Source: Arcuatula senhousia (taxonomy: Eukaryota; Mollusca; Bivalvia; Mytilida; Mytilidae). Taken from it: 64,000 nt of DNA. Below, one piece after another: positions 1 to 11,168 of the stretch. The notes beneath the pieces were generated by a model. It was given only the letters and a program-made list of their open reading frames with translations, did no database searches and had not been told where the DNA came from. The translations under genes were made by a program, and so were the position numbers. The stretch is from the NCBI GenBank assembly GCA_963971305.1, contig OZ020306.1:57572686-57636685 (forward strand), given 5' to 3'. The stretch's first letter is position 1, and the number at the start of each line of letters is the position of its first letter.

Positions 1-1498
1 ATGTTAGAGGCAATAGGTATAATTAGGCTTTAAGCTTAAATCCTAGGCAATAAGATAATACCTAGTCATTAGTGTTAATGCCTAATTAGAATTTGGCATT
101 AAGCTTAATGCCTAGGATTTAGGTCTAATGCCTGAATTTTTTCCATGAAAATTATTCTTATTGCCTAACCAGATAATCTGATACATCATGAAAAGAAAAT
201 TTGAAATTAAAGTTTCAATATTAATGAGTTTAAATGAAATCATATTTCTTTGGATGGCTAGCCCAATTTCAAACAAAATCAATTTTTTTTAAATTTCTTT
301 ATTTCATGTTGACAAGATGATAGAATACATGGCCACTATTACTACAAATAGAACATAATTATTTAGGTAAATTTATATTTTGAGCTTAAAATGTTTAGGA
401 AACTGTGAGAATTGCCATAACTTTGGTCAAAATATTAAAAAGCCGTTAAAAAATTTAGCGTTTTTGGTACGTAATATGATGGACCAATCCATAAATATTT
501 ATGTCACAACACAACAACCATAAATGATGACCTGCTGAAGGTACATAATGTCGATGCTTTCGTCGTATTGGTGGTCAGTGATGTAAAAAAATTCAAATGA
601 TTCCAAACAAATCAGAATATCAAAGAAGACCTTATGGATTTGCAGTTTTTCCATAAAATTATCTGTAGTAAACAATATATAATGTAAGCTTTTTCTGTAG
701 TAGGTCGGGCACATACCAGTTTATTTTTATGAGGGTGTGGAATAGTGTCCTCAATTCTTTATTCTGTAAATTTTTGGCTTTTTATTCTCTATTCTGTAAA
801 GGGTTTGTTGGGGTTTAGTCAATTTTCACATTATTCTTTATTCTGTAAGGGTCATTATTTTCTATTCTTTAGTGTTTTGTCATTATTCTTTATCTGTTAA
901 CTTTTTTGGCCATAAGATGTTTTGATGTTTCAATAGTGAAGATCAATCTGTATTGGTGGTTAGGAAAATGTACACATTGTTCTTGTTTGTGGTGACTGAT
1001 GTTGTCCTTGTCCTTCCCTTCCTGTGTTTTTTTATTGTCTTGCCAATATGCTAAATTTCAGTTTCATTGGTTCAGTGGTTTCAGAGGAGAAGATTTCTGA
1101 AATTGTTAACGGACGACGTACTAAGACGAACACATAGTGATGGCATAGGCTCACATTACCTTTGGCCAGGTGAGCTAAAAAAAAACAAAAATATAAGAAA
1201 AATATAATATTTGATTTTGTTTGAAATTGGGCTACCTATTAGTATCCAAAGAAATATGATTTCAGCTAAACTTACTAATATTGAACCTTTAATTTCATAT
1301 TTTCTTTTCATTATGTATCAGATTAACTGGTTAGGCAATAAGAATAATTTTCATGGAAAAAAATCAGGCATTAGACCTAACTCCTAGGCATTAAGCTTAA
1401 TGCCAAATTCTATTTAGGCATTAACACTAATGACTAGGTATTATCTTATTGCCTAGGATTTAAGCTTAATGCCTAATTATACCTATTGCCTCTAACAT
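1..1498. mobile_element. Non-autonomous DNA element with about 280-bp terminal inverted repeats
   Basis: The first about 280 bases (starting ATGTTAGAGGCAATAGG) reappear as a near-perfect reverse complement at about 1213-1498 (ending CCTCTAACAT). The arms carry repeated TAGGCATTAAGCTTAATGCC-type motifs. The interior has no RT or transposase ORF, so this is a MITE-like or foldback element. The left edge of the window coincides with the terminus, so a target-site duplication cannot be read. Confidence 0.85.
960..1176 (+). repeat. 3' end piece of the AGCTCACC-type repeat inside the long-TIR element
   Basis: It has the family's end signature: GTTTCAGAGGAGAAGATTT, then GTTAACGGACGACG, then a decayed hairpin ending GGCCAGGTGAGCT. 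It lies between the arms of the long-TIR element, so it was either inserted there or captured. Confidence 0.6.
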
Positions 1499-3058
1499 AT
1501 ATACTATGATACATTAATATATCTAATTTCAATCGCTCGTTTTCGCATGTGCATTTATCGTCAAACTTTTGTTGGGTAAAAACAATACCACTGCTTTATT
1601 TCTTTTTACCATCGATCTTTCCTAGCACTTATCGAATTAAACCGTTTTCGTTACAGTGCATAGTATAATCTGGAATTTGTACTTAGTTGTGCAAAAATAT
1701 TGCGTATGATAAAATAATGGGTTTTTTTTCGTGTACTAAATTGCAAATTAAGTTTAAAAAACAAAATGCATTAAACTTTAAATGCAATAAGCCCTTACCA
1801 AATATCAATTCTAAACAAATAACATATTTTTATACACGAATTTATTGTTTACTGTCAAAAAATATTTTATTTCTTTTTAAAGATAAAGGGAGACAGTAAC
1901 GTAGTCTTTTTCGATGTGCCTTTTTACATATATAGAGATATCAGCTTAAATGTGGCTCCCGTAGGGTTAAAAACGACCTGCGACCTGAGGTCTTTTAATG
2001 GGCGACTTCCGACTCCCTTATATCAGATATTAAAATTTATAGTTATATGCATATGATATTGTTTTATTAAAATTTTGAATATATCAATTCAAACTTTGAA
2101 GGACTTATGAGGACGAAAAGGGTGTCCATTTCTGACGAAACTTTTTTAAAACTTTCCAAACTTTCAAACGACCACTGGATCCGTTATTGGGACAGATGAA
2201 AACGTTTTCGTACAGAATCGTATAACACTTCTTACATTATATTTGTATTGTCCGTCAACGATAGTTGCGGGGCATATAGTTCTCCGGTATGTCCATCTGT
2301 TCCCGTGCCAGTTGGGTCGTACTCATTACTCGAAGCCGCTACTTTACTTGTCTTGGATTTTCAATAGATTTTGCACACGTAACCATGCAAAAGTACAATA
2401 TATAAATTATCTGATGCAAAAGTACAATATATGCATTATCTGAAGTGATTTTCCTAGAGATGAACAATATTAACCAAGTTCGCTTAAAATTAATTTTAGT
2501 ATACACATCTGATGGTTTCCGTCAGAAAAAAAAATAATGCAAGGTTGGGCAATGTTTTTGATTTTGTGATTTATATTAAGTCACAGCAGTTCTATTTATT
2601 TAATTTCTTTTTGTTATAACTTGAATATCTTCACATGTGCATATTTGGTTACACAACAAAATAACAACCACCTGGACACAACTATATTACACCTATTCAG
2701 TTTTCAGTTACAATAAACAAAAATTCAAATAACATCCTATCACAGCTGGAACTACGATGGTATTTGTATTTATTATACTTCATAAGATTATTCCCTAAAA
2801 AAAAATAATTAAACAATTCAATCTATCATATAACATATTTCAAAAACAAAACCCAGCGGGTGATAATTTTTTATCTATCACCCTCGCGGGTGATATTGTT
2901 TTATCTATCACACTCTCCTGCGCCGAGCTCGTGCACAGCCTCTATTTGACATTCTTAATCAGTTGTAAAATTGATAGTATTTAGATTAAACTATATTTCG
3001 TGCAAAGTGCACTAATAAATGCATCTACTAACAGACAAATGCCTATTTAAAACAAATG
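1499..3058. other. Unassigned AT-rich sequence
   Basis: I see no supported gene. At 2856-2914 a unit containing GCGGGTGATA and TATCTATCACCC occurs twice in tandem and can form small hairpins. The short ORFs here have no recognisable content. Confidence 0.5.
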
Positions 3059-3059
3059 A

Positions 3060-4108
3060 AACAAGAGGCTCCCAGGAGCCTGAATCGCTCACCTGGTCTT
3101 GATGTCAACCCTATGAAGAACTTTGTAAAGCTAAATGAGCTGAACATTTAAGCAAGCAACAGCTAATCTCTATGTGCAACAGTTTTCATTCTGTAGGACA
3201 AAAACATGAAAAAAATCGCTATTTTTCAGGGGCCGTAATCCCTATAAGGGGTCATCTGACAACTTCGACCCTATGGAGAATTTTGTTAAGCTAAATGAGC
3301 TGAACATTTAAGCAAGCAACAGCTAATCTCTATCTGCAATAGTTTTCATTCTGTAGGACAAAAACATGAAAAAACGCTATTTTACAGGGGCCGTAACCCC
3401 TATAAGGGGTTATCTGACAACTTCGACCCTATGGAGACTTTTGTAGAGCTAAATGAGCTAAACATTTAAGCAAGCAACAGCTAATCTCTATCTGCAATAA
3501 TTTTCATTCTGTAGGCCAAAAACATGAAAAATGGCTATTTTTCACCTTTAAAGGGCCGTAAACCCTATAAGGGGTCATCTGACAACTTCAACTCTTTAGA
3601 GACTTTTGTAGAGTTAAATGAGCTGAACATTTAAGCAAGCAACAGCTAATCTCTATCTGCAATAGTTTTCATTCTGTAGGCCAAAAACATGAAAAAATGC
3701 TATTTTTCACCTTCAAGGGGCCGTAACCCCTATAAGGGGTCATTTGACAACTTTGACCAAATGGAGACTTTTGTAGAGCTTTTGATGCTGAATCAGTAGC
3801 GTGGCCTCAGATTTCCTCTATCTCTTATACTTTTTGATTTATAAGCCAAAAACAGTAGTCTGACCCCCTAGTCTATTTTTAGAAACGGCGGCCATGTTTT
3901 TTAATGGATCAAAAATCAAAACACAAGTTTGGTGCAGGTCACCCTTAGGATCATTCATACCTAGTTTCATTAAATTCTGTTTGGTAGTTTCAGAGGAGAA
4001 GATTTTTGAAAAAATTGTTAACAGACGACGACAGACGACGACGACGGACGCCAAGTGATGGTAATAGCTCACACCTGGACCATGGACCTTCGGTCCAGGT
4101 GAGCTAAA
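3060..4108 (+). repeat. AGCTCACC-type repeat, full copy with internal about 180-bp tandem monomers
   Basis: It starts CAAGAGGCTCCCAGGAGCC, itself a GGCTCC/GGAGCC palindrome, followed by GAATCGCTCACCTGG. It ends with GACGACGACGACGGACG and a terminal hairpin, GGACC...GGTCCAGGTGAGCT. Between them lie at least four diverged monomers with the landmarks GAGCTGAACATTTAAGC, TTTTCATTCTGTAGG and GGGGCCGTAACCCC. No coding capacity is evident; the autonomous partner is unknown. Confidence 0.75.
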
Positions 4109-4857
4109 AAGTAAAAGATTAATGTTTAAGAGTTACTATCAAATTAACAATATTTCTACCAAAAAACACCAAATTTAAAGATTTTACTATAACTTCCAAA
4201 TTGTATCCTTTCTTTATTAAGTTTTTAAGCCAAATTACCATGTCAAGAGGATTGTTTTTGAATTTAAGTGCCTTATAAACTACATTTCCATAAAATTCGG
4301 GATTTGATATTCCTTTTACAATAAAAAAAAACGACGTGTACAGTTAAATTTTTCAATAAGATACCCATATTTATGAACGAATTTAGTAAAAGATTTGACT
4401 AATTTGTGGTAACGATAACCTTGTTTTAGCAATTTTTCTGTAATGAAACGGTTTTGCCATTAAAATCAGAAACACCACTGCAAATTTGAGCATATCTGAC
4501 TAACTGTAAAATGTACACCCCGTAAGATGGAGCTAGAGGTACATCACCTTCAAGAAAAAAAAAGTTTACAATTGGGAAAGAAAAGTCATCACGTTTATCA
4601 TAGACTCTAGTGTGCAATTTTCCATTGAAAATGCTTAAATCTAAATCCAAAAATGGACATCTATCGCCGGTCGAGTTCGATTTATTAAGGGTTAATTCTT
4701 TAGGATAAATATCATTTATAAAATTAGAGAAGTTGGGGTTGTTAAGGGCAAGGATGTCGTCTAAGTATCTGTAAGTATTGTTAAAAATGTCAATAAGGTG
4801 GTGTTTGTTTGTGTCTTATTGTAGTTTGGCCATAAATTGTGATTCATAACAATATAA

Positions 4858-6840
4858 ACAAGAGGCTCCCAGGAGCCTGAATCGCTCACCTGGTCTTGAT
4901 GTCAACCCTATGAAGAACTTTGTAAAGCTTAATACTGTAAACATATTAATTTTCGCGGTTGTTAATTTTTGCGGTTTCTTGAACTAGGACATATTCGTGG
5001 GTATCAATTTTCACGGTTTTTAGGTGCAGCTAATAACTATTAGTATAATAAAATTAAATTTTTATCTAGAGGGTGGTCCAAGACTGAAATCGCCCAAGCG
5101 GTACAAAATTGTCGTAATCAACTGTCAATCCAATCTACCCATTTCTCGCCTGTTGACAAATGCAATACCTTGACCAATTAACATATTAAGTGTTTAATGA
5201 CCTGTGGAATAAGTGTTTGTTTGATCCTTGTCTTTTAATTTATTAAATGTTTATTTACCAATTTGTGCTCATGCCAAGCCGATTGTCTTTCTATCCACTA
5301 TATACACAATTGATTATGCTTCATTCATTATATATTATCATTTTCATTTCATATGACACTCAAAAAAGTGAACAATATACTAGTATTTGATTTCATGCAA
5401 ACGTTTACATTTGTTTATCAGAGATATTCGCGCGGTCCTTTGGCAACTGCGAAAAGAGCGAAAATTAATGCATTCAAAGTAAGCTGAACATTTAAGCAAG
5501 CAACAGCTTTTTCTCTTTCAGCAATAGTTTTCATTCTGTAGGCCAAAAATGTGAAACATGTTATTTTAAGGGCCGTCTGACAACTCTGACTCTATAGAGA
5601 CCTTTGTTGAGAGCTTAATGAACTGAACATTAAAGCAAGCAAATTTCTTTTTCTTCTATCGTTTTCATTATTTAAGCCAAAACATGAAAACTGTTAATTT
5701 AGGGGCTGTAATCCCTGTAAGGAGTCATCTGACAACTTCAACCCTATAAAGACTTTTGTAGAGTTAAATGAGTTGAACATTTAAGCATAGTTTTCATTCT
5801 ATAGGCCAAATACACTATTTTTTGCCTTTAAGGGGCTGTAACCCCTATAAGGGGTCATCTAACAACTTTGACCCTAAGAAGACTTTTGTAGAGCTAAATG
5901 AGTTGAACATTTAAGCAAGCAACAGCTTTTCTCTTTCTGCAATAGTTTTCATTCTACATGCTAAAAACACTATTTTTCGCCTTTAAGGGGCTGTAACCTC
6001 TATAAGGGGTCATCTGACAACTTCAACCCTAAATAACTTTTGTAGAGCTAATTGAGCTGAACATTTAAGCAAGCAACAGCTTTTCTCTATCTGCAATAGT
6101 TTTCATTCTATAGGTCAAAAACACTATTTTTGGCCTTTAAGGGGCTGTAACCCCTATAAAGGGTCATCTGACAACTTCAACCTTATGAAGACTTTTGTAG
6201 AGCTAAATGAGCTGAACATTTAAGCAAGCAACAGCTTTTCTCTATCTGCAATAGTTTTCATTCTACAGGCCAAAAACACTATTTTTCGCCTTTAAGGGGC
6301 TGTAACCCCTATAAGGGATCACCTGACAACTTTGACCCTATGGACACTTTTGTAGAGCTAATTGAGCTGAACATTTAAGCAAGCAACAGCTTCTCTCTAT
6401 CTGTAATAGTTTTCATTTTAGAAGCCCAAAACATGAAAAAATGCTATTTTTCACCTTTAAGGGGCCGTAACTCCTACAAGGGGTCATCTGACGACTTGGA
6501 CTCAATGGAGACTTTTGTAGAGCTTTTGATGCTGAAGCAGTAACGTGGCATCAGATATCATCTATCTCTTATACTTTTTTATTTACAAGCCAAAAACAGT
6601 AGTATGACCCCCCTGGTCTATTTTTAGTAACGGTGGCCATGTTTTTTGACAGATCAAAAATCCAAACACAAGTTTGGTGAAGGACACCCTAAGGATCAAT
6701 CATACCAAATTTCATTGAATTCTGTTTAGCAGTTTCAGAGGAGAAGATTTTTGAAAAATTGTTTACGGACGACGACGACGACGACGGACGCCAAGTGATG
6801 GCAATAGCTCACATGGACATTTGGTCCAGGTGAGCTAAAA
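4858..6840 (+). repeat. AGCTCACC-type repeat inserted in the Penelope-like RT
   Basis: It starts CAAGAGGCTCCCAGGAGCC and ends with GACGACGACGACGACGGACG plus GGTCCAGGTGAGCT. About seven internal 160-180-bp monomers are present. It interrupts an RT reading frame between two adjacent conserved residues, which fixes its boundaries. The flanking A/T bases are compatible with a short TAAA-like duplication but are ambiguous. It carries a smaller MITE. Confidence 0.8.
4932..5479. mobile_element. MITE with ATTAATTTTCGC terminal inverted repeats, nested in the repeat
   Basis: The left end reads ACTGTAAACATATTAATTTT followed by CGCGG. The right end is the inverse of CTTTGAATGCATTAATTTTC. TA flanks both sides (4930-4931 and 5480-5481). 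It interrupts the host repeat monomer between AAAGCT and AGCTGAACATTT. No ORF of note; non-autonomous. Confidence 0.65.
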
Positions 6841-7309
6841 AAGTTCTGGTATAAGTGGGGCGCAATAGGTTCCCATAGGAATACCAATAACTTGGCGATA
6901 TATTTGTTTTCCAAAACGTATGTAAATATTATCTAAAAGAAAGTTAAGTGCAGTAATCATTTCTACGTCAGTCCAATTAAAATAGCCTTTAAGGGTTTCG
7001 TTACTGAAAAACGATTTTCCAAATACTTTTGAAACTTTAGAACAAATGTAATCACTTTTAGATTTATCATAGCACCATTTAACTAAATATTCAAATTTAT
7101 TTTTATTTTCTTTCATAATTTCTGAGAAGTATAATCCATAAAAAAAATACAATCCAATCTCACTTTATAAAAGTGATTGGGAAGAAATATCACAAGTAGT
7201 TATCACACCTGGATAGAATGATCTCTCTTATATATATACTGACTCACAACTGCATGTTAGTAATTTTATGAACGACCAATATATACCCCATTTTCTTAAT
7301 CAATTTTAA

Positions 7310-7903
7310 AATCCCCTGGACCAAAGGTCTTTGGTCCAGGGGAGCTATTGCCATCACTTGGCATCCGTCGTCGTTAACTTTTCTTCAAACTTCTTCTCCT
7401 CTGAAACCACTGCATGGATTCAAACCAAATTTAGTCTGGTGGTATTTTAGGGTGTCCTGCACAGAACTGATGTGGGGATTTTTGTTTCGATGAAAAACAT
7501 GGCCGCCATGGCTAAAAATATAACAGAGGGGGCCAACTATAGTTTTCGGCTTATATTTCAAAAACTATAAGAGATATTTGAAATCTGAAGTTAAAAGCTC
7601 ATCTTAATTTTAGTTGAGTCATAGTTGTCAGATTACCCCTTATAGGGTTTATGGCCCTTTCGGGGCCAAAATAGTGTTTTTTCATGTTTTTCATTTTTCA
7701 ATGGCCTAAAGTATGAAAATTATTGCAGATGGAGAAAAGGCTTTGTTTGCTGACTTCTATTAGGGGTTATTGTCCCTTCAATGCGAAAAATGGTGTTTTC
7801 TGCACATGGATTGAAAAGTATTGCAGAACTGAAGAAAGCTATTCAAAAGCAGTTTAAGAAAGACCAGGGAAGCGATTCAGGCTCCTCGGGGGCCTCTTGT
7901 TTT
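7310..7903 (-). repeat. AGCTCACC-type repeat, reverse copy
   Basis: On the minus strand it starts at GAGGCCCCCGAGGAGCC and ends with GACGACGGATGCCAAGTGATGG and a terminal hairpin (CTGGACC...GGTCCAGG). It is shorter than the copy at 3.1 kb, with fewer internal monomers. It lies directly upstream of the first visible exon of the gene at 7.97 kb. Confidence 0.7.
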
Positions 7904-7966
7904 ATGTTATCTTTGATGACTTGCATACAAAAGTGTCATACATGAATATTGGTTTTGAAATTTCAG

Positions 7967-8076
7967 AAGCTTTATGTAGGTATTTCATGACAAAAAAGCA
8001 GGAAACCACAGCAGTACAACAAAATAAGAAGGAAGAAGAAAGGAAGAAGAGGGCCTCTTATGAGAGAAAGAAAGAA
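7967..8076 (+). CDS. Internal exon of an unrecognised multi-exon gene, copy 1
   Basis: The exon is bounded by a polypyrimidine/TTTCAG acceptor and a GTAAGT donor. It encodes a highly charged helix: a RYFMTKKQE stretch, then KKEEERKKRASYERKKE. The homologous exon at 56401-56510 on the other strand is also exactly 110 nt, has the same phase (2 nt completing a codon, then 36 codons) and also ends in KKRASYERKKE. That conservation of splice sites and reading frame is the main evidence that it is real. The product is unrecognised; the charge pattern suggests a nucleic-acid-binding or coiled-coil segment. Upstream exons are not visible because older repeats occupy the sequence. Confidence 0.65.
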
Positions 8077-8696
8077 GTAAGTGCTAGTTTTATCACTGGT
8101 TTCTTACATATTAGAACGTTAAGACATTATTTAATTAACAATTTATGATTTGAAATAGATGCTAGTAAATTTTGTTTCTGTCCACATACATGTATATGCA
8201 ATTATGCAAAATTTTGCAGAAGTTGCAAGGCATATATATAGGGATCACTGAAAATTTCCATTAGTTTTCTCAGTTTCTTAATGACACAGAGGCTTGGAAC
8301 ATAACTCTAAAATCTTAATATACCAAAGTATTACAAACATGTATTCAAAGCAATTATATTGTGGTTGTAGCATATACATCTATATTAACCTGTTCCTATT
8401 TTCGGTCTACCATAACTCATGCACAGATCACATAATTTATGTCTATGGATGGCTTTTACCATTGTCTGAAATTTCACTTTTGTATCGTTTATTATAATAG
8501 TCAGCTTCTGTACAAATAACTATTGACCAAACAACATGCATGATAAAAAACTTGGAAATGTACACATAAAGGCATCTGGAATGTTGTGGCATACTCTTAA
8601 AATATGTCTATATCAATAGAAACACCATTTCAATACTATTATATCAGCAATATCAGAATGCTTTTCTCTTTGAACAGGACCCACTATATATAGAAA

Positions 8697-8812
8697 ATCG
8701 GATGTTTCTCAGATGGAGACAGGAATTATCCCAGTATCGCGGTTGAGTCCGTCAGGACAAGCCTAATACTGAGGATAATTCCTGTCGAGACATGAGAAAC
8801 ATCCGATATTCT
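8697..8812. mobile_element. 116-bp hairpin MITE in the intron of gene copy 1
   Basis: Two arms of about 41 nt (starting ATCGGATGTTTCTC, containing ACAGGAATTATCC) are inverted around a 28-nt loop. A few mismatches are seen. It directly follows an AG that might once have been a splice acceptor (TTTGAACAG, 8670s). Confidence 0.7.
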
Positions 8813-9000
8813 TTTTATTGGTGATGTCACAATCAGTATGACATCAGAAAACGCTGATAGTAAGTAAGTAAGTAAGTAAATCTTTTTTTTACCAATTTTG
8901 GACCCATTGTTGGGTATGACAGTTTTCATAAAAGATAGTACATTTACATGCAAGACAAAGACACAACGAAAGTTATAAAAGTGATATTTTCTAGTATCAG

Positions 9001-9072
9001 GACAGTGACCGTGATACTAAAAAATATCAGGTGGAAGCGATCAAAGAAAAATGCCGCAAGTTGCCAATAAAG
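9001..9072 (+). CDS. Candidate 24-codon internal exon of gene copy 1
   Basis: It follows a CTAGTATCAG acceptor and precedes GTGTAC. Length 72 nt keeps phase 0 on both sides and joins the flanking exons without a stop. It encodes a polar, lysine-rich segment (DSDRDTKKYQ...KEKCRKLPIK). No counterpart was found at the second locus, so it may be optional or spurious. Confidence 0.4.
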
Positions 9073-9175
9073 GTGTACATATATGTTTGTTATATTGACA
9101 ATAAATTATTTAATTTTAAATGATTTAAAATTGTCAAGTTACTGTTTTATTAACTGTTTATTATTTATTTTGTAG

Positions 9176-9484
9176 AAAGCCAAGAGAAGATTGAAGGCTC
9201 TAGGGACATGTAAAGACATTGAAGCATCCAAAAGGGCAAAAATTGAAATGTGCCTGGAAGCAAAATATATGTCAAGTGATGAGGAGTGTGAGGATGGGTT
9301 CATAACGCATCCCCCTTCATGGCAATCTCCTAAGTTTAAGGAATATAAAAGAAAATTAGACAAAAAGTTTTTGGACACTTGTAATATAAAGAGCAGGAGG
9401 CTGTTGACAAAAAGAACAATTGGAGGTGACTCTCAGAAAGAAATACCTGAGTTACCAGACACTATGAAGTGGAAGATAAATTAA
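9176..9484 (+). CDS. Terminal exon of unrecognised gene, copy 1 (MSSDEE exon)
   Basis: It follows a TATTTTGTAG acceptor and ends in TAA. It encodes 102 residues: a basic start (KAKRRLKAL), a helical linker, an acidic YMSSDEE motif, then GFITHPPSWQSPKFKEY, LDKKFLDTC, and KSRRLLTKRTIGG near the end. A clear paralog lies at 54418-54713 on the minus strand with the same motif order (RRKLAL, MSSDEE, GFITHQPVWQSEKFKDY, KSRKMLQKRTIG). The order acidic patch, P-x-W-x-S and basic R-x-x-G is one I associate with transposon-linked invertebrate proteins, but I cannot name the family. Copies at two loci and an AAAAGATG-rich 3' flank at both suggest a mobile carrier. Confidence 0.7.
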   Translation, partial: KAKRRLKALGTCKDIEASKRAKIEMCLEAKYMSSDEECEDGFITHPPSWQSPKFKEYKRKLDKKFLDTCNIKSRRLLTKRTIGGDSQKEIPELPDTMKWKIN

Positions 9485-10224
9485 AACTGTACTAATTTAT
9501 ATTGTATTATGTACATATTTTACAAATATATATAATAGTACATTTAATTTCGTTTGTTTTGCTTTTTTACAAATTTATAGTTGAATATTTGATTGATAAA
9601 ATGGACATTTTTTCGGTTCATAAGTAAATAAGATTTATAATGTCTAGAAAGTAAGACAAATGGAACCTGACTTGTATCCATATTCAGAACTAAAATATCC
9701 AGGGACAACTATAAAGATTGGACAAAAAAAACAAAAATAGTGAAAGTTAATTTTATCTACTTCAGCAATGTAAAGGAATCCTATGATTCAGTACAATTAG
9801 CTAAAATACAAATACACAAAACCAGTGCTACACAAATATACTGTAACTCTTCTCTTGCATCAAGATTAATCTGTTTTCCAATATGTAATTAAAGAGGGAT
9901 ATGGGCAAGTGGGTCCAATAAACAGGCAAAGCACAGATGAAATCGTTTATAGGTCACAGCAAGGTCTCTAACAGGTGCAACCACACCAAGCCACAAAGAG
10001 CCCTGGACTTCTCAATGATTGAACTTACCATAAAATTATTGCACCGAATCTTCACAACACACATTATGAATGTGCATTGTGATAAATAGTATATAGGAAA
10101 ATTGGAGCATTACAAATTATGAAGGGCACACAGGAAACATAACAAATTTAATCACCTTTAAATGAGCAAAGAAGACATTTGATCATATTACATCCAATGA
10201 AATAAAAAAGGAAATATTACCTTT
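9485..10224. other. Unassigned 3' flank of gene copy 1
   Basis: AT-rich sequence without a supported ORF, RNA gene or repeat boundary. A diverged region of similar length separates the gene from the AAAAGATG-rich block at the second locus. Confidence 0.4.
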
Positions 10225-10686
10225 TTAAATTCAAAAATAACTTCAAAAGGTGATCTTCATGCATATTATGAAAATAAAACGTGGTCAAAAGATCAACTTT
10301 TATCAGCCTTTTTTGGTATTTCCAATTAAATATAGTCACATTTTAGCCTATAAATTCTAAAAGACAATCTTTTATTTGTTTGAAGATGAACTTTTTGTTA
10401 TCTTTTGTAAATAAAAGATGACATTTTGCCAAGAAATGCCATCTTTTGGTTTTCGCCTTTCAATCATATTTTAGCACATCAAAATATAATATTTTTTTAT
10501 CAACTTTTGATAAAACAAAAGTGGGCCATATTGATTATATTTTGACACTCAAAAGATGAACAAAAAGGTTATCTTTTAGAACTTTTGTAATTTTTGAAAA
10601 TGTTAAAAAAGGTAATATAAAGATGATTAAAAGTAGGTCTTTTATTTACCTTTTGGTCACCACAAAAGATGTGTTTTCATGCAGTG
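10225..10686. repeat. AAAAGATG/CATCTTTT-rich block ending in an inverted CACTGCATGAAAAC
   Basis: The motif AAAAGATG or its complement recurs many times in both orientations. The block ends GTTTTCATGCAGTG, whose reverse complement CACTGCATGAAAA also occurs at 48268. It then joins a SINE copy that lacks its 5' end. A comparable block lies at 53339-53790, also downstream of a copy of the same gene. It may be the terminal region of a DNA transposon. Confidence 0.55.
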
Positions 10687-11168
10687 TAGGCCCGCAGCAG
10701 CGCTAAGCTTGTCGGTAAAAGTCCACGAAAGAGCGCTCAGAAACCTGACAAAGGGGTCAGGCCGCTTTGCCCACAAAGCGACTGGGATGTGTGCCCAAGG
10801 TGGTTGAATGGGGCAGCCCTGACATCGAGAGATGCGTGGTCGTCAGGCGATAATGCGGAAAACCTGACCGCAAACCATAGTGGTGCATCGTGTTGGGAAA
10901 AATGTCACGTTCCTCGCACGTTAAAGAACCCTGCTGCAGGTCTCGGTAAGAGTAGGACCCGTAAGATCCCCATGCAGAAGGCAAAATTTCCCGTCCCTAC
11001 CCATCACTCCTTTTTCCAGTGGCAGTCAAAACTCTCCTACCCGATTGGTCTTGTGTCCCCATTTCCTCCACATCATCATCATTTCATGTTCATTGTATCA
11101 CCACTTTCATGTTCATCTCCCGGATATAGCCAAAATCGCGCTACTTGTGAGTAAAGCAATAACTAACT
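10687..11168 (+). repeat. SINE-like family B, copy lacking its extreme 5' end
   Basis: It starts at TAGGCCCGCAGCAGCGC instead of CCCGTGCGGGG, and runs through the family landmarks to the TAAC-type tail (GCAATAACTAACTAA). ORFs within it are by-products of the GC-rich repeat. The missing 5' end abuts the block described above, consistent with insertion of another element into the SINE. Confidence 0.75.

Larger units (their letters stand above)
4150..7152 (-). pseudogene. Penelope-like reverse transcriptase, decayed and split by a repeat insertion
   Basis: The minus strand encodes RT in two parts. 7152-6841 gives the thumb-proximal fingers and palm, ending GIPMGTYCAPLIPELF. 4857-4150 resumes with LYCYESQ, then RYLDDILALNN (catalytic DD), CPFLDLDLSIFNGKLHTRVY, DKRDDFSFPIVNF and AYGVY-like LVRYA. 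The missing middle is a 2-kb AGCTCACC-type repeat sitting exactly between ELF and LYCYE. There is also an in-frame stop after AKLQ and frame loss towards the C-terminus. Motif order (GIPMGT..AP, then RYLDD, then FLDL...KIYDKRDD) matches Penelope-like elements; no GIY-YIG domain is visible. Not functional. Confidence 0.8.
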
